From Georhizobium profundi (GTDB lineage Bacteria; Pseudomonadota; Alphaproteobacteria; Rhizobiales; Rhizobiaceae), in the NCBI RefSeq assembly GCF_003952725.1, contig NZ_CP032509.1, positions 1,512,001 through 1,576,000 on the forward strand: 64,000 nucleotides of DNA. Direction: 5' to 3'. The notes under the pieces were generated by a model. That model made no database searches. It was given only the letters and a program-made list of their open reading frames with translations, and had not been told where the DNA came from. A program made the translations under genes and the position numbers. Of this stretch, positions 36,433 through 44,264 are shown one piece after another. Numbering within the stretch: the stretch's first letter is position 1; each line of letters starts with the position of its first letter.

Positions 36433-36948
36433 ATGATCACTGAGATGACCAGCGAAGACTGCATGGCGCTTCTCTATGAAGTTGCGACAGGGCGTCTCGC
36501 CTGTGCGCTTGACGATCAGCCCTACGTGGTTCCGATCCTTTTTGCAGCCGAGCCGGGGCACCTCTATGGATTTACGACCCTGGGGCGCAAGGTCGAGTGG
36601 ATGCGTCAGAACCCGCGCGTCTGTGTTGTCGTCGACAGGATTGAGCATCGGGAATCTTGGGAAAGCGTCATCGTCATTGGCCGCTATGAAGAGATTTCTC
36701 CAAATAACGGCCACGAGGGGCAGCGCGATCATGCCTGGTCCCTGCTGCAGGCCAATGCTGGCTGGTGGGAACCCGGTTACCAGCACACGCGGATCGGCGA
36801 TGTCGACCGCCCACTTCTGCCCGTGTTCTTCCGCATCGCCATCGTCGAGATGACGGGGAGGCGGTGCGCAGTCGAGAAACGGGCGCAGCTGCCACCACAG
36901 CCAGGCTTCGTCGAGCGGATGATCGGCCGATTTACGTCACGAACTTGA
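36433..36948 (+). CDS. PNPOx-like family protein of the stress operon
   Basis: 171 residues with the flavin-reductase-like split-barrel: CMALLYEVATGRLACALDDQ, YVVPILFAAEPGHLYGFTTL, GRKVEWMRQNPRVCVVVD. Family proteins bind FMN or F420. ATG at 36433 begins the conserved ELTSEDC-like helix. It lies 14 bp after the DksA-like gene and its stop codon sits inside the next Fnr-type box. Reductase or sensor role unknown. Confidence 0.82.
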   Translation: MITEMTSEDCMALLYEVATGRLACALDDQPYVVPILFAAEPGHLYGFTTLGRKVEWMRQNPRVCVVVDRIEHRESWESVIVIGRYEEISPNNGHEGQRDHAWSLLQANAGWWEPGYQHTRIGDVDRPLLPVFFRIAIVEMTGRRCAVEKRAQLPPQPGFVERMIGRFTSRT

Positions 36949-36958
36949 CCCTGATCAA
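36945..36958 (+). promoter_or_regulatory. Fnr/FixK-type box upstream of the BON protein
   Basis: TTGACCCTGATCAA fits TTGA-N6-TCAA, with the second half TGATCAA closer to the FixK consensus. It overlaps the stop codon of the preceding gene and its centre is 78 bp before the BON-protein ATG. With the box at 35656 it suggests low-oxygen control of the whole block. Confidence 0.6.
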
Positions 36959-37029
36959 GGCAGGGCCCGGACATTGTTCTAGAAGGGGACACGAGAGGCT
37001 GGAAGGTGGCTCATCCCAAGGAGGACCAC

Positions 37030-37677
37030 ATGCTCGACAAGACACTCAGACAAAACATCATCGATGCGCTGGATTTCGACCCTGGACTCGATGCCGCCGA
37101 TATCGGCGTTGCGGTGGAAAACGGCGTCGTCACGTTGACCGGCCATGTGCCGACTTTCGACGAGAAACTGACGGCGGAAGATCTCGTCAAACGCATCAAG
37201 GGCGTGCGCGGCATTGCGCAGGAGATCGAAGTCCGCCCGGCCGGCACGCATCGCACCGCCGATGACGAGATCGCAAAGCGTGCGCTGAACGTGATCCGAT
37301 GGAACACGACCATTCCCGACGAGCAGATTCAGGTGAAGGTGCAGAAGGGCTGGGTCACGCTGACCGGAAAGGTGGAATGGCAGTACCAGAAGAACGCCGC
37401 AGCCGGTGCAGTCCGCGGGCTCTCAGGCGTGACCGGCGTTTCCAACATGATCGAGATCCGGCCGCGGGCGGAGGCGACCGACATCAAGAAGCGCATTGAG
37501 GATGCCTTCAAGCGCGATGCCGAACTGGAGGCCCAATCGATCAGGGTCGACGTTCACGACGGAAGAGTGACGCTGGAGGGCCATGTGAAAGTGTGGGCCG
37601 ACCGGCAGGCCGCTGAACGCGCCGCATGGTCGGCGCCGGGCGTGACGGCTGTTGAGGACCGCATCACCCTGGCCTGA
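37030..37677 (+). CDS. Triple BON-domain protein
   Basis: 215 residues with three BON domains at about 1-70, 75-145 and 145-215, each with the G-x-V-T-L-x-G core (NGVVTLTGHVPTFDE; KGWVTLTGKVEWQYQ; DGRVTLEGHVKVWAD). BON domains bind phospholipid or mediate envelope interactions. No signal peptide is visible, unlike OsmY, so it may be cytoplasmic. ATG at 37030 has a strong AAGGAGGACC site. It has its own Fnr-type box and terminator. Confidence 0.88.
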   Translation: MLDKTLRQNIIDALDFDPGLDAADIGVAVENGVVTLTGHVPTFDEKLTAEDLVKRIKGVRGIAQEIEVRPAGTHRTADDEIAKRALNVIRWNTTIPDEQIQVKVQKGWVTLTGKVEWQYQKNAAAGAVRGLSGVTGVSNMIEIRPRAEATDIKKRIEDAFKRDAELEAQSIRVDVHDGRVTLEGHVKVWADRQAAERAAWSAPGVTAVEDRITLA

Positions 37678-37701
37678 CGCGGTTCGGGTAACCGTCGTGG
37701 A

Positions 37702-37731
37702 AACGCGGTCGTCGAAAGGCGACCGCGTTTT
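37702..37731 (+). terminator. Rho-independent terminator after the BON gene
   Basis: A perfect 10-bp stem AACGCGGTCG / CGACCGCGTT encloses an 8-base loop, followed by TT. It starts 25 bp after the stop codon. Confidence 0.7.
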
Positions 37732-37871
37732 GCCGCCCAGCGATCCGCCGGCGCGACCGTCCGAGTGCAAAGGAGAGAAGGGGCAAATACTTCGTTTTGA
37801 CCCCCATCGATGCCGACCATCGGTATCTCAACGAAGCGAGTTGACGCAGATGAATGCCTTGCTGGCTCGCA

Positions 37872-38615
37872 CTAATGATGCGTCATGCTGGAGAGGGGTG
37901 CCGCCACACCGGGATGCTGGAGATAGCCCTCCTGGAAGCCCGCGAGATCGATCAGCCCCTCAAGATCGATGACTGACAGCATCTGTCGGTCCCAACGCAC
38001 CAGCTTGGCGGCACGCAATGTCTGCAATGTTCGGTTGGTATGGACGACCGACAGGCCGATCATGTCGGCAAGGTAGGTCTGCGTGGCCGGAAAGCGCAGG
38101 TGAGACCCAGTCGTGAGGCCAGCTGCCCGCGCCCGCAAGAAAAGTTCACAGATCATGTGCGCGAGGTGCTGCTCAGCATTGCGCCTGCCAAGCGAGGCAA
38201 TCCAGGCGCGTGCAATGGCGCCGTTTCTTTCCGACAACTGACAGAGGCTGTTGGCAAGTGGTGCACTCCGCGATGCCGCCCGGCTCATCGTGTCGTTACG
38301 GAACCTGGTGGTCGAGCAGGCGCCCATGGCTACCACACCATCATTGGACGGCTGCTGCGCGCACAGGCGCAGATCGATGAAATCCCCGCACATGTAAATC
38401 GCAGTGATCTGCCGTGTTCCCTCGGGCGTCAGCTGGTAGCGTGCAGCAAAGCCATGTTGCACCAAGTGGCTGTAGGCGGCCTCATCTCCCGTGTGCAGCA
38501 GATGCTCATGGCTGCGATAATGGGCGGATTGACCGGCCGTTTCGTCAAAAAGCGCCATGAAGGCGGCGCCCTTGCGATCAGCAAGTCGCTCCTCATGCAG
38601 ATTGTCATAGGTCAA
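37872..38615 (-). CDS. Crp/Fnr-family transcription regulator
   Basis: 247 residues: a cyclic-nucleotide-binding-like N-terminal domain, with a Crp-type helix-turn-helix near residues 180-215 (FPATQTYLADMIGLSVVHTN, RTLQTLRAAKLV). The four cysteines needed for an Fnr Fe-S cluster are not arranged in the N-terminus, so direct oxygen sensing by a cluster is unlikely. It may act on the two TTGA-N6-TCAA boxes nearby, but its recognition helix (SVVHTNRT) differs from classical Fnr (E-x2-S-R). The proposed TTG at 38615 has a GAGAGGA site; ATG at 38558 is an alternative. Confidence 0.83.
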   Translation of the reverse strand: MTYDNLHEERLADRKGAAFMALFDETAGQSAHYRSHEHLLHTGDEAAYSHLVQHGFAARYQLTPEGTRQITAIYMCGDFIDLRLCAQQPSNDGVVAMGACSTTRFRNDTMSRAASRSAPLANSLCQLSERNGAIARAWIASLGRRNAEQHLAHMICELFLRARAAGLTTGSHLRFPATQTYLADMIGLSVVHTNRTLQTLRAAKLVRWDRQMLSVIDLEGLIDLAGFQEGYLQHPGVAAPLSSMTHH

Positions 38616-38775
38616 GATGCTGTCCTCTCAGTCCGCAAACAGCATGCGCCTGTGACCAAAAGGTTTCAAATCACAAACTATTATCGTCTCATCTGCTGAC
38701 AATTTTTACGGAGCCGAGTTTGTTGGACCGATGACGCAATTGGCATCGGCCCAGGCGAGGCGCGCGCTCTTCATT

Positions 38776-38800
38776 GGAACCGAGACGCGTCTGCGCTGTT
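38776..38800 (+). promoter_or_regulatory. RpoE2/EcfG-type promoter of the PRC-barrel gene
   Basis: GGAAC (38776-38780), 16 bases, then TGTT (38797-38800) fits the general-stress sigma consensus. The -10 element ends 30 bp before the ATG at 38831. Confidence 0.6.
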
Positions 38801-38830
38801 GCCCTTGCGCAAACACGAGGAGACAGCACC

Positions 38831-39130
38831 ATGGATCACAGCAAACACGCCAGGCTCTCGGATATCGAGATCACCGAGCGCAATCTCAAAGGCTCCACCG
38901 TTTATGGCGCCAACGACGAAAAGGTCGGCAGCGTAGCTCACATGCATGGCGTGGGAAAAACCGCCCGCGTCGTGATCGACGTCGGCGGCTTTCTGGGCTT
39001 TGGCGCGAAGTCAGTCGCGGTGGCTGCCAGCGAGCTCGATATCATGCGAGATGAGGGTGGCACGGTCCACGCGGTCACCGCTTGGACGAAAGACCAGCTC
39101 AAGGACATGCCCGAGCACACCGACTCATGA
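38831..39130 (+). CDS. Small PRC-barrel-like stress protein
   Basis: 99 residues, MDHSKHARLSDIEITERNLK at the start, with a PRC-barrel pattern (GSTVYGANDEKVGSVAHMHG, ARVVIDVGGFLGFGAKSVAV). PRC-barrel proteins occur in RNA metabolism and in stress islands of alphaproteobacteria. No signal peptide. The gene has its own stress promoter and terminator and is monocistronic. The longer frame from 38774 overlaps the promoter and is rejected. Confidence 0.82.
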   Translation: MDHSKHARLSDIEITERNLKGSTVYGANDEKVGSVAHMHGVGKTARVVIDVGGFLGFGAKSVAVAASELDIMRDEGGTVHAVTAWTKDQLKDMPEHTDS

Positions 39131-39136
39131 TGGATC

Positions 39137-39161
39137 AGGCCCGGTTCGCGCCGGGCCTTTT
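39137..39161 (+). terminator. Rho-independent terminator after the PRC-barrel gene
   Basis: AGGCCCGG / CCGGGCCT, a perfect 8-bp stem with a 6-base loop, is followed by TTTT-type sequence and starts 7 bp after the stop codon. Confidence 0.75.
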
Positions 39162-39202
39162 GCCATTACGTCTGCGCGAGCCATTCCGGATCGTTTGTAT
39201 TT

Positions 39203-39228
39203 GGAACAAACCGGGGTCGGCCCGTCTT
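39203..39228 (+). promoter_or_regulatory. Possible RpoE2/EcfG-type promoter of the small membrane gene
   Basis: GGAAC (39203-39207) is followed by 19 bases and TT (39227-39228), within the GGAAC-N18/19-TT form of the consensus, but the C-G-T part (CGTC) is one base off. It ends 29 bp before the ATG at 39257. Weaker than the other two. Confidence 0.4.
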
Positions 39229-39256
39229 AGCCCTCCAATCAACAGGAGGCGATGAC

Positions 39257-39611
39257 ATGAACTATCTATGGCTTTTTGTCGTTGCGGGCGGCGCAATCAT
39301 ACTTGGGCTCGTTCTTGCTTTCGCCGCGATGAACACGCGATCGCACGCCTGCCGAAGCCGCTAGGGGCAAGGCCAAGACGCGCGAGATGTATCAAGAACG
39401 CGACGATGAGACCAATCCGCTCGAGGCGGTTATCGACAACCGGGTCACGAAGCCATCGGAGCACCACACCACAGTGCCATCGCAATCCGGGGCGTCGACC
39501 GCACAGCCACCGCAACCCGGAACATCAGATGAGCGCCCTCGTTGGGAAGGTCCGGCGGAAAACCGGCCGCGCGGTTATAAACCTGCCATCGACGATCCGA
39601 GCCAAGCATAG
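39257..39611 (+). pseudogene. Small membrane protein gene split by an apparent +1 frameshift
   Basis: From ATG 39257, after a strong AGGAGGCGATGAC site, a frame encodes 35 residues (MNYLWLFVVAGGAIILGLVL, a single membrane helix) and stops at 39364. In the next frame, open from 39333, the sequence reads TRDRTPAEAARGK and then the 74-residue reading MYQERDDETNPLEAVIDNRV to 39611. Joined near 39340 they give one 117-residue helix-plus-acidic-tail protein, as if one base were inserted. It may be a sequencing error, a real mutation or recoding. Function unknown; it lies in a stress island. Confidence 0.6.
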
Positions 39612-39761
39612 ACTGTCAATTCCGGAGCATCCCGCGGCGTCACTTCGCGCCACTGCGGGTGCTGGTTGCGCTGGTACGACGACGGCGAGGACATCGGCTG
39701 CATAGCTGCAGCAGGCATGGTATTTGCTTGGTACGCCGCATCGCTTGTTCGGAGAAGCAGC

Positions 39762-39953
39762 ATGATCGACCTTGTTTTGCTTGCATGCCTCATTTCGCAG
39801 CCGGATCAATGCCGTGAACACATCATTTCCTCAGAAGGGTCCAAGGCTGCCTGTGTGCAGACTTCTATCATGACGCTTGCACGCTGGGCTGGCGATCATC
39901 CCGGCTGGCATATCGAGAAGTTCCGCTGCGAAGAGTTTAGCCGAGATGCCTAA
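39762..39953 (+). CDS. Small conserved cysteine-containing protein
   Basis: 63 residues, MIDLVLLACLISQPDQCREH at the start, with cysteines at 9, 17, 32 and 56 and a C-terminal WHIEKFRCEEF. The ATG follows a GGAGAAGCAGC site. Similar short proteins with the pattern DLVLxxCL...C...C are known to me from rhizobia without a function. The cysteine pattern suggests disulfides or metal binding. Confidence 0.6.
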   Translation: MIDLVLLACLISQPDQCREHIISSEGSKAACVQTSIMTLARWAGDHPGWHIEKFRCEEFSRDA

Positions 39954-40011
39954 TCGGCGCGCGTCAGGGTCTGCCTGTTGCTTCGATGGCGGCTGACCGG
40001 CTCATCGCACA

Positions 40012-41025
40012 TCAAGCGGCTGCGCTGTTGCGTCCCGTAATGGATGGACCTTCGACCTTGGGCGGGCCTTTGAAGATCCGGAAAGTACCGCGGCCAGCGG
40101 ACTTTGCCGCGTAAAGCGCCGTGTCGGCATTGGCGAAGAGATCGGCTGGGTCGATCCCTTTCGCTAAGGCAATGCCGACCGAAGCGCCGAGTGCGTGACT
40201 GTTTCCTGCAAGCTCAAAAGGGTTGGCCATGGCAACAGTGATCGCGCGGGCGCATTCCGCGATGTCCTCCAGATTGGCACCCGCACCCATCAGCACTGCA
40301 AACTCATCGCCGCCGATCCGCGCGACGAGATCGGCTGACGCACACGTCGCCAGAAGCCGTGCAGCCGTTTCGCGCAGGCAGGCGTCTCCCACCATATGGC
40401 CGTGCCCGTCATTGACCTGCTTGAAGCCATCGAGATCGATGAGGAGCAGTGCCGAAATCGCGTCGGCTGCTCCCTGGTTGACCAGCCTCTCCTGAAATTG
40501 CGACCGGTTCGGCAACCCGGTCATCTCATCGAACGCTGCGAGGTGACGCAGGCGGTCGACAGCGCGTTTTTCGGCCGTGATGTCCTGCTTCATGCCAAAA
40601 ATACGAACCGCGACGCCGTTCTCGCACTCGACCTGCGCGGTGATGCGCATGAACTTCTGTACGCCTCTCGCAGTGACGATCTCGGCGTCGAACGAAAAGC
40701 CGGTGCGGTCTGCGATCGCCTGGCTGCGTCGTCGCTCCATCTCTGCCCGCGACTGCGGTGTGTAAAGCGCAAGCGTGGTTTCTCGCGTAGGCATCGAGCC
40801 TCGCGGCAGATCGAAAATGTCGTAGACTACATCCGTCCAGCGCAGCGAATTGTCTGCGAGTTCACACTCCCAGACGCCGATCTGTGCTGCCTCGGACGAG
40901 CGCGCAAAGATTTTGCGAGAGTGGGCGAGCTCCCGTTCCTGCAAGGCGACGACTGCAAGCAGTTCGTCGACGCGCCGGCGCAACACAGCCATATCGTCAA
41001 ATTGACTCGCCAGAAACTCGTGCAC
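40012..41025 (-). CDS. PAS-GGDEF diguanylate cyclase (GTG start)
   Basis: 337 residues: an N-terminal coiled coil (DMAVLRRRVDELLAVVALQE), a PAS domain at about 45-155 (EAAQIGVWECELADNSLRWT, FGMKQDITAEKRAVD) and a GGDEF domain at about 160-320 with an intact GGDEF motif (VARIGGDEF). The residue expected as the I-site arginine is alanine (ASAD), so product inhibition is probably lost. GTG at 41025 has GAGGATGC upstream. No membrane segment. Confidence 0.87.
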   Translation of the reverse strand: MHEFLASQFDDMAVLRRRVDELLAVVALQERELAHSRKIFARSSEAAQIGVWECELADNSLRWTDVVYDIFDLPRGSMPTRETTLALYTPQSRAEMERRRSQAIADRTGFSFDAEIVTARGVQKFMRITAQVECENGVAVRIFGMKQDITAEKRAVDRLRHLAAFDEMTGLPNRSQFQERLVNQGAADAISALLLIDLDGFKQVNDGHGHMVGDACLRETAARLLATCASADLVARIGGDEFAVLMGAGANLEDIAECARAITVAMANPFELAGNSHALGASVGIALAKGIDPADLFANADTALYAAKSAGRGTFRIFKGPPKVEGPSITGRNSAAA

Positions 41026-41140
41026 CAGTGCGCATCCTCAACGTTGCGCCGGAAGTCTAGTGCGGGAGAATTAAGGATTGCTCACCTGCCGTCGCAGCGC
41101 GAGCAGGCTTTCTTCAGTCGCGCGGATTGGATCCTCCGGC

Positions 41141-42724
41141 TCAGAGACCCAACGCGACACCGTCGCTGCGGGGATCATGTGCGCCTTCGATGATACCGTT
41201 CTCGACGCGGATGAGACCGGCCTGTCCCGAAATCGGACTGTGCGGTTCCAGCAGGCTGATCTCGTGGCCGCGCTGCGCAAGCTTGTTGAGCACCTCTTCA
41301 CCGACGCTCTCTTCGATCTTCAGGCTGTCGCGGCTGTCCGAAAAGGTTCGGCCAAGCAGGAAACGCGGCGCCGCCAGTGCAGCGGCTGGATCGAAGCCAT
41401 GGTCGATCACCCGCGACAGAAGCGTGGCAAGCGTTTGCGGCTGACCGTCGGCGCCCTGCGTTCCATAGAGGAGGTGCGGCCTACCATCCTTCAAAGTCAT
41501 GCCTGGGTTGAGCGTATAGAAGGGACGGGCGCCCGGACGAAGGCGGTTGGGCGAGGCCGGATCGCGTGAGAATGCCGCTCCCCGGTTCTGCCACAAAATG
41601 CCCGTGTCGCCGGCCACGACACCGCTGCCCCAATCAAAATAGATGCTCTGCAAGACACTGGCGCTACGGCCATGCGCGTCAACAGCGGCAAAGAATACCG
41701 TATCCCCGGTCTTGAACCTGTGAGGCCAGGGCAGGGCGGCTTGCCGATCGATCCGCGCGGCTTTGTCGGCCAGGCGTTCAGGAGCGAGCCATGCGCCGAC
41801 GTCCAGAGGGCTGAAGTCCGGATCTGCGATGTCGGTCCGTGACAGGAACGCCTGTTTGATGGCCTCGACAACGAGGTGATAATAATCGGCGTTGTCGGCC
41901 GCAGCTTCGGCGATGCCAATGCGGTCGAGCAGAGCCATGATCTCGAGTGTCGACACGCCCTGCGTCGGAGGCGGCGGAGCCAGCAAATCCAGTCCGCGAT
42001 AGCCAAGGCGCAGCGGCGGCTCGACGCGCGTGCGCGTGGCAGCGAGATCGGCGGCGCTCAGCGGCGAACCGGCCGCCTGCAAACCTTCGGCGATCTTGGC
42101 GGCAAGTTCACCTTCGTAGAAGCTGCGGTATCCGTCGCGCGCGATCATGCGCAGGCTCGCTGCCAACTGCGGCAGGCGGACCAAGTCGCTTTCGGTCTTC
42201 AGGTGCGATGTGTCGTAAAGTGCCGAGAAGCCGGCCCAGGTGCCCATCTCGCTGCGGCGGAAATCGAGCCAGAAGGCCTGCGATGCGCTGAGGGGAAATC
42301 CCTCCTCGGCCAGGGCAATTGCCGGCTCCAGAAGTGATGCGAAACTTGGTCCGCCGCCCCAGCGCGTTCGCGCGAAGTCATGGGCTGTGCCCCAGCTGTC
42401 GACGACACAGGCACTCGTGATCGCCGACATGGGACCGCGCAGCGGTATCGGAGCAGGGATGTTGCTGATGTTCGCGGCGGCCTGGCCGATGCCGGACAGC
42501 GTGTCGGCCTTGCCGGTCTCATCACTGACGATCCAGATGGCATCGCCGCCAAGTCCGCAGAAATGCGGGTAGACGACGGCGAGCGTGGCGCCGATCGCGA
42601 TTGCCGCATCGATCGCACTGCCGCCTGCGGCCAGCACATCTCGTCCGGCCTCGCTCGCCAGGTGGTGGGGGCTTGTGACCATTGCCGTCCTGGATGTCGC
42701 GAGCCGGCCTTTGGTGTCGTGCAT
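41141..42724 (-). CDS. Cytoplasmic gamma-glutamyltransferase-like Ntn hydrolase
   Basis: 527 residues of the gamma-glutamyltransferase family. Features are SPHHLASEAGRDVLAAGGSA near residue 20, PPPPTQGVSTLEIMALLDRI in the middle, and GDTVFFAAVDAHGRSAS with T342 aligned to the self-cleaving, catalytic threonine. No signal peptide is present, unlike classical periplasmic GGT, so it resembles YwrD-type cytoplasmic enzymes and probably hydrolyses a gamma-glutamyl or similar amide. ATG at 42724 follows AAGGACATT; TTG at 42730 is less likely. It is the last gene of the ABC importer-amidohydrolase operon. Confidence 0.88.
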   Translation of the reverse strand: MHDTKGRLATSRTAMVTSPHHLASEAGRDVLAAGGSAIDAAIAIGATLAVVYPHFCGLGGDAIWIVSDETGKADTLSGIGQAAANISNIPAPIPLRGPMSAITSACVVDSWGTAHDFARTRWGGGPSFASLLEPAIALAEEGFPLSASQAFWLDFRRSEMGTWAGFSALYDTSHLKTESDLVRLPQLAASLRMIARDGYRSFYEGELAAKIAEGLQAAGSPLSAADLAATRTRVEPPLRLGYRGLDLLAPPPPTQGVSTLEIMALLDRIGIAEAAADNADYYHLVVEAIKQAFLSRTDIADPDFSPLDVGAWLAPERLADKAARIDRQAALPWPHRFKTGDTVFFAAVDAHGRSASVLQSIYFDWGSGVVAGDTGILWQNRGAAFSRDPASPNRLRPGARPFYTLNPGMTLKDGRPHLLYGTQGADGQPQTLATLLSRVIDHGFDPAAALAAPRFLLGRTFSDSRDSLKIEESVGEEVLNKLAQRGHEISLLEPHSPISGQAGLIRVENGIIEGAHDPRSDGVALGL

Positions 42725-42736
42725 GGTCAATGTCCT

Positions 42737-44179
42737 TCAGCAGCAGCCGGCATGATCGCGGAACCAGCCTTCGAGCGCCGTCTCGATCTGCGGCCAGGCG
42801 GCATCGAGTTCGGCGAAGCGGTCGGCCTGCTGGCGATACCGTGCGCGCAGTTCGTCTTCGGCTGCGGGAAGATCGACGCCCAGGACTCCACCGTTCTTGA
42901 CGATGCTGCGGCCGGCCACGACGACCTCCTCGATATGGGCCGCGGTTGCCCGAGCGAAGAGGAGGTCGATCGGATCGACTTCCATGATGCGATCGCGGTC
43001 GAGGGCCTCGTGGTCGATGACGATGAAGTCGGCGGCCTCGCCGGCCGCGAGGGCTCCTGTTCCCGGCGCACCGGTGGAACGGCGCCCATGGGCAACGCTT
43101 TCGAGAAGAAACTCTGTCCGGTTCCAGCTTTCGTCGAAGCCGAGGCCGCCGTGCAGGGCGTTGGCGATGCGGGTTTCGCGAACCATGTCATCGTCTTCGT
43201 CGAAGGCCAGGCCGTCCATGCCGATCGCGATCCGGCAGCCTCGTCGCCGCGCTTCGGCAATGGGCCCGATGCCCGAGCGCAGATGCATGTTCGACGAGGA
43301 GTTCGTGACGATGGATGCGCCTGCTTCGGCGATCATGTCCAATTCGTCCGGCCTCGCATGAATGCAGTGGGCGAGCGTTAGGCGCGGCGACAAAAGCCCG
43401 ATGTCCTTTAGATAGGTCACGATGCCCTGGGGAAAGGTCCGGTCTGCCCAGTGCCGCTGATAGGGCGTTTCAAGCAGGTGCATGTGGACGCGCCGACCGG
43501 TTTGTGCGGAACGCTTAGCGACACGGACGAGAAGTTCATGCGAGCACCATTGAACGGCGGCCGGGCCATACTGCACATCGACCATGGGTCCGGTGATTGC
43601 ATCCGCGATCTCGTCCGTCATGTCGATCAGCGCGTCGACGGTGAGCGGAGGCCGGCAGTAGGTCTCTTTCACGATCTTCTCCGCTTCGGGCGATAGTCCT
43701 GCAAGCAGGCTCGCTTCATCGCCATAGACGATCGGGTTCTGATCGCGGATCGCAGGCGCGTAGGCGATCCGCACGCCGATATCGCGGGCGGCGCGGGCGA
43801 CCTCGCGCGCCTCGTCGACCGGCGAGAGCTTGCCGCTCGGACGGGTGTAGTGAACCATGATCGAGCCACAGCCGGAGCGCGCCGCGCGTGCGAGCGGTGC
43901 CAGAGCCGCAAGATAGGCGTCTGGCGGTGTCGCGAGCATCGAGCGAGGCAGCCATGTTTCAAGCGGCATGAAGGCGGCGCCGAAGGACGACAGCGCAAGC
44001 GGCCGCGCGTGATCATGCGCATTGGCAAAAGCGGGGATGATCAGTCTGCGCGGCGCATCCTGTTGAAGAGGCGCCGTTGAGGCCCGCGTGATGAGCTCGT
44101 TTTCCCACGACAGGGCGAGCGGGACCGAAAGATCGGCTCCACGTCCCGTCAGCGCGTGGCGTGCTTGGATTGTGGGCAT
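42737..44179 (-). CDS. Metal-dependent amidohydrolase/deaminase (cytosine-deaminase/chlorohydrolase superfamily)
   Basis: 480 residues. Metal ligands of the superfamily are visible: NAHDHARP (H-x-H after strand 1), HMHLLET, LAHCIHA and the terminal aspartate in GMDGLAFDED. NSSSNMHLRSGIGP is typical of chlorohydrolase/guanine-deaminase-like enzymes. It probably hydrolyses or deaminates an N-heterocycle in the cytoplasm. It lies 12 bp before the GGT-like gene and 85 bp after the binding-protein gene, with a hairpin between. Substrate unknown. Confidence 0.87.
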   Translation of the reverse strand: MPTIQARHALTGRGADLSVPLALSWENELITRASTAPLQQDAPRRLIIPAFANAHDHARPLALSSFGAAFMPLETWLPRSMLATPPDAYLAALAPLARAARSGCGSIMVHYTRPSGKLSPVDEAREVARAARDIGVRIAYAPAIRDQNPIVYGDEASLLAGLSPEAEKIVKETYCRPPLTVDALIDMTDEIADAITGPMVDVQYGPAAVQWCSHELLVRVAKRSAQTGRRVHMHLLETPYQRHWADRTFPQGIVTYLKDIGLLSPRLTLAHCIHARPDELDMIAEAGASIVTNSSSNMHLRSGIGPIAEARRRGCRIAIGMDGLAFDEDDDMVRETRIANALHGGLGFDESWNRTEFLLESVAHGRRSTGAPGTGALAAGEAADFIVIDHEALDRDRIMEVDPIDLLFARATAAHIEEVVVAGRSIVKNGGVLGVDLPAAEDELRARYRQQADRFAELDAAWPQIETALEGWFRDHAGCC

Positions 44180-44210
44180 CGGACTGCGCCCGCCTCTGCT
44201 TGAATTGACT

Positions 44211-44235
44211 GCGGCGCCGACAAAGCCAGCGCCGC
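44211..44235 (-). other. Intercistronic hairpin after the binding-protein gene
   Basis: GCGGCGC / GCGCCGC, a perfect 7-bp stem with an 11-base loop, lies 29 bp after the binding-protein stop and ends 31 bp before the amidohydrolase start. It probably separates transporter and enzyme expression levels. Confidence 0.45.
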
Positions 44236-44264
44236 CTGATTTTGGAGATCGACGGTCGCCGGCC

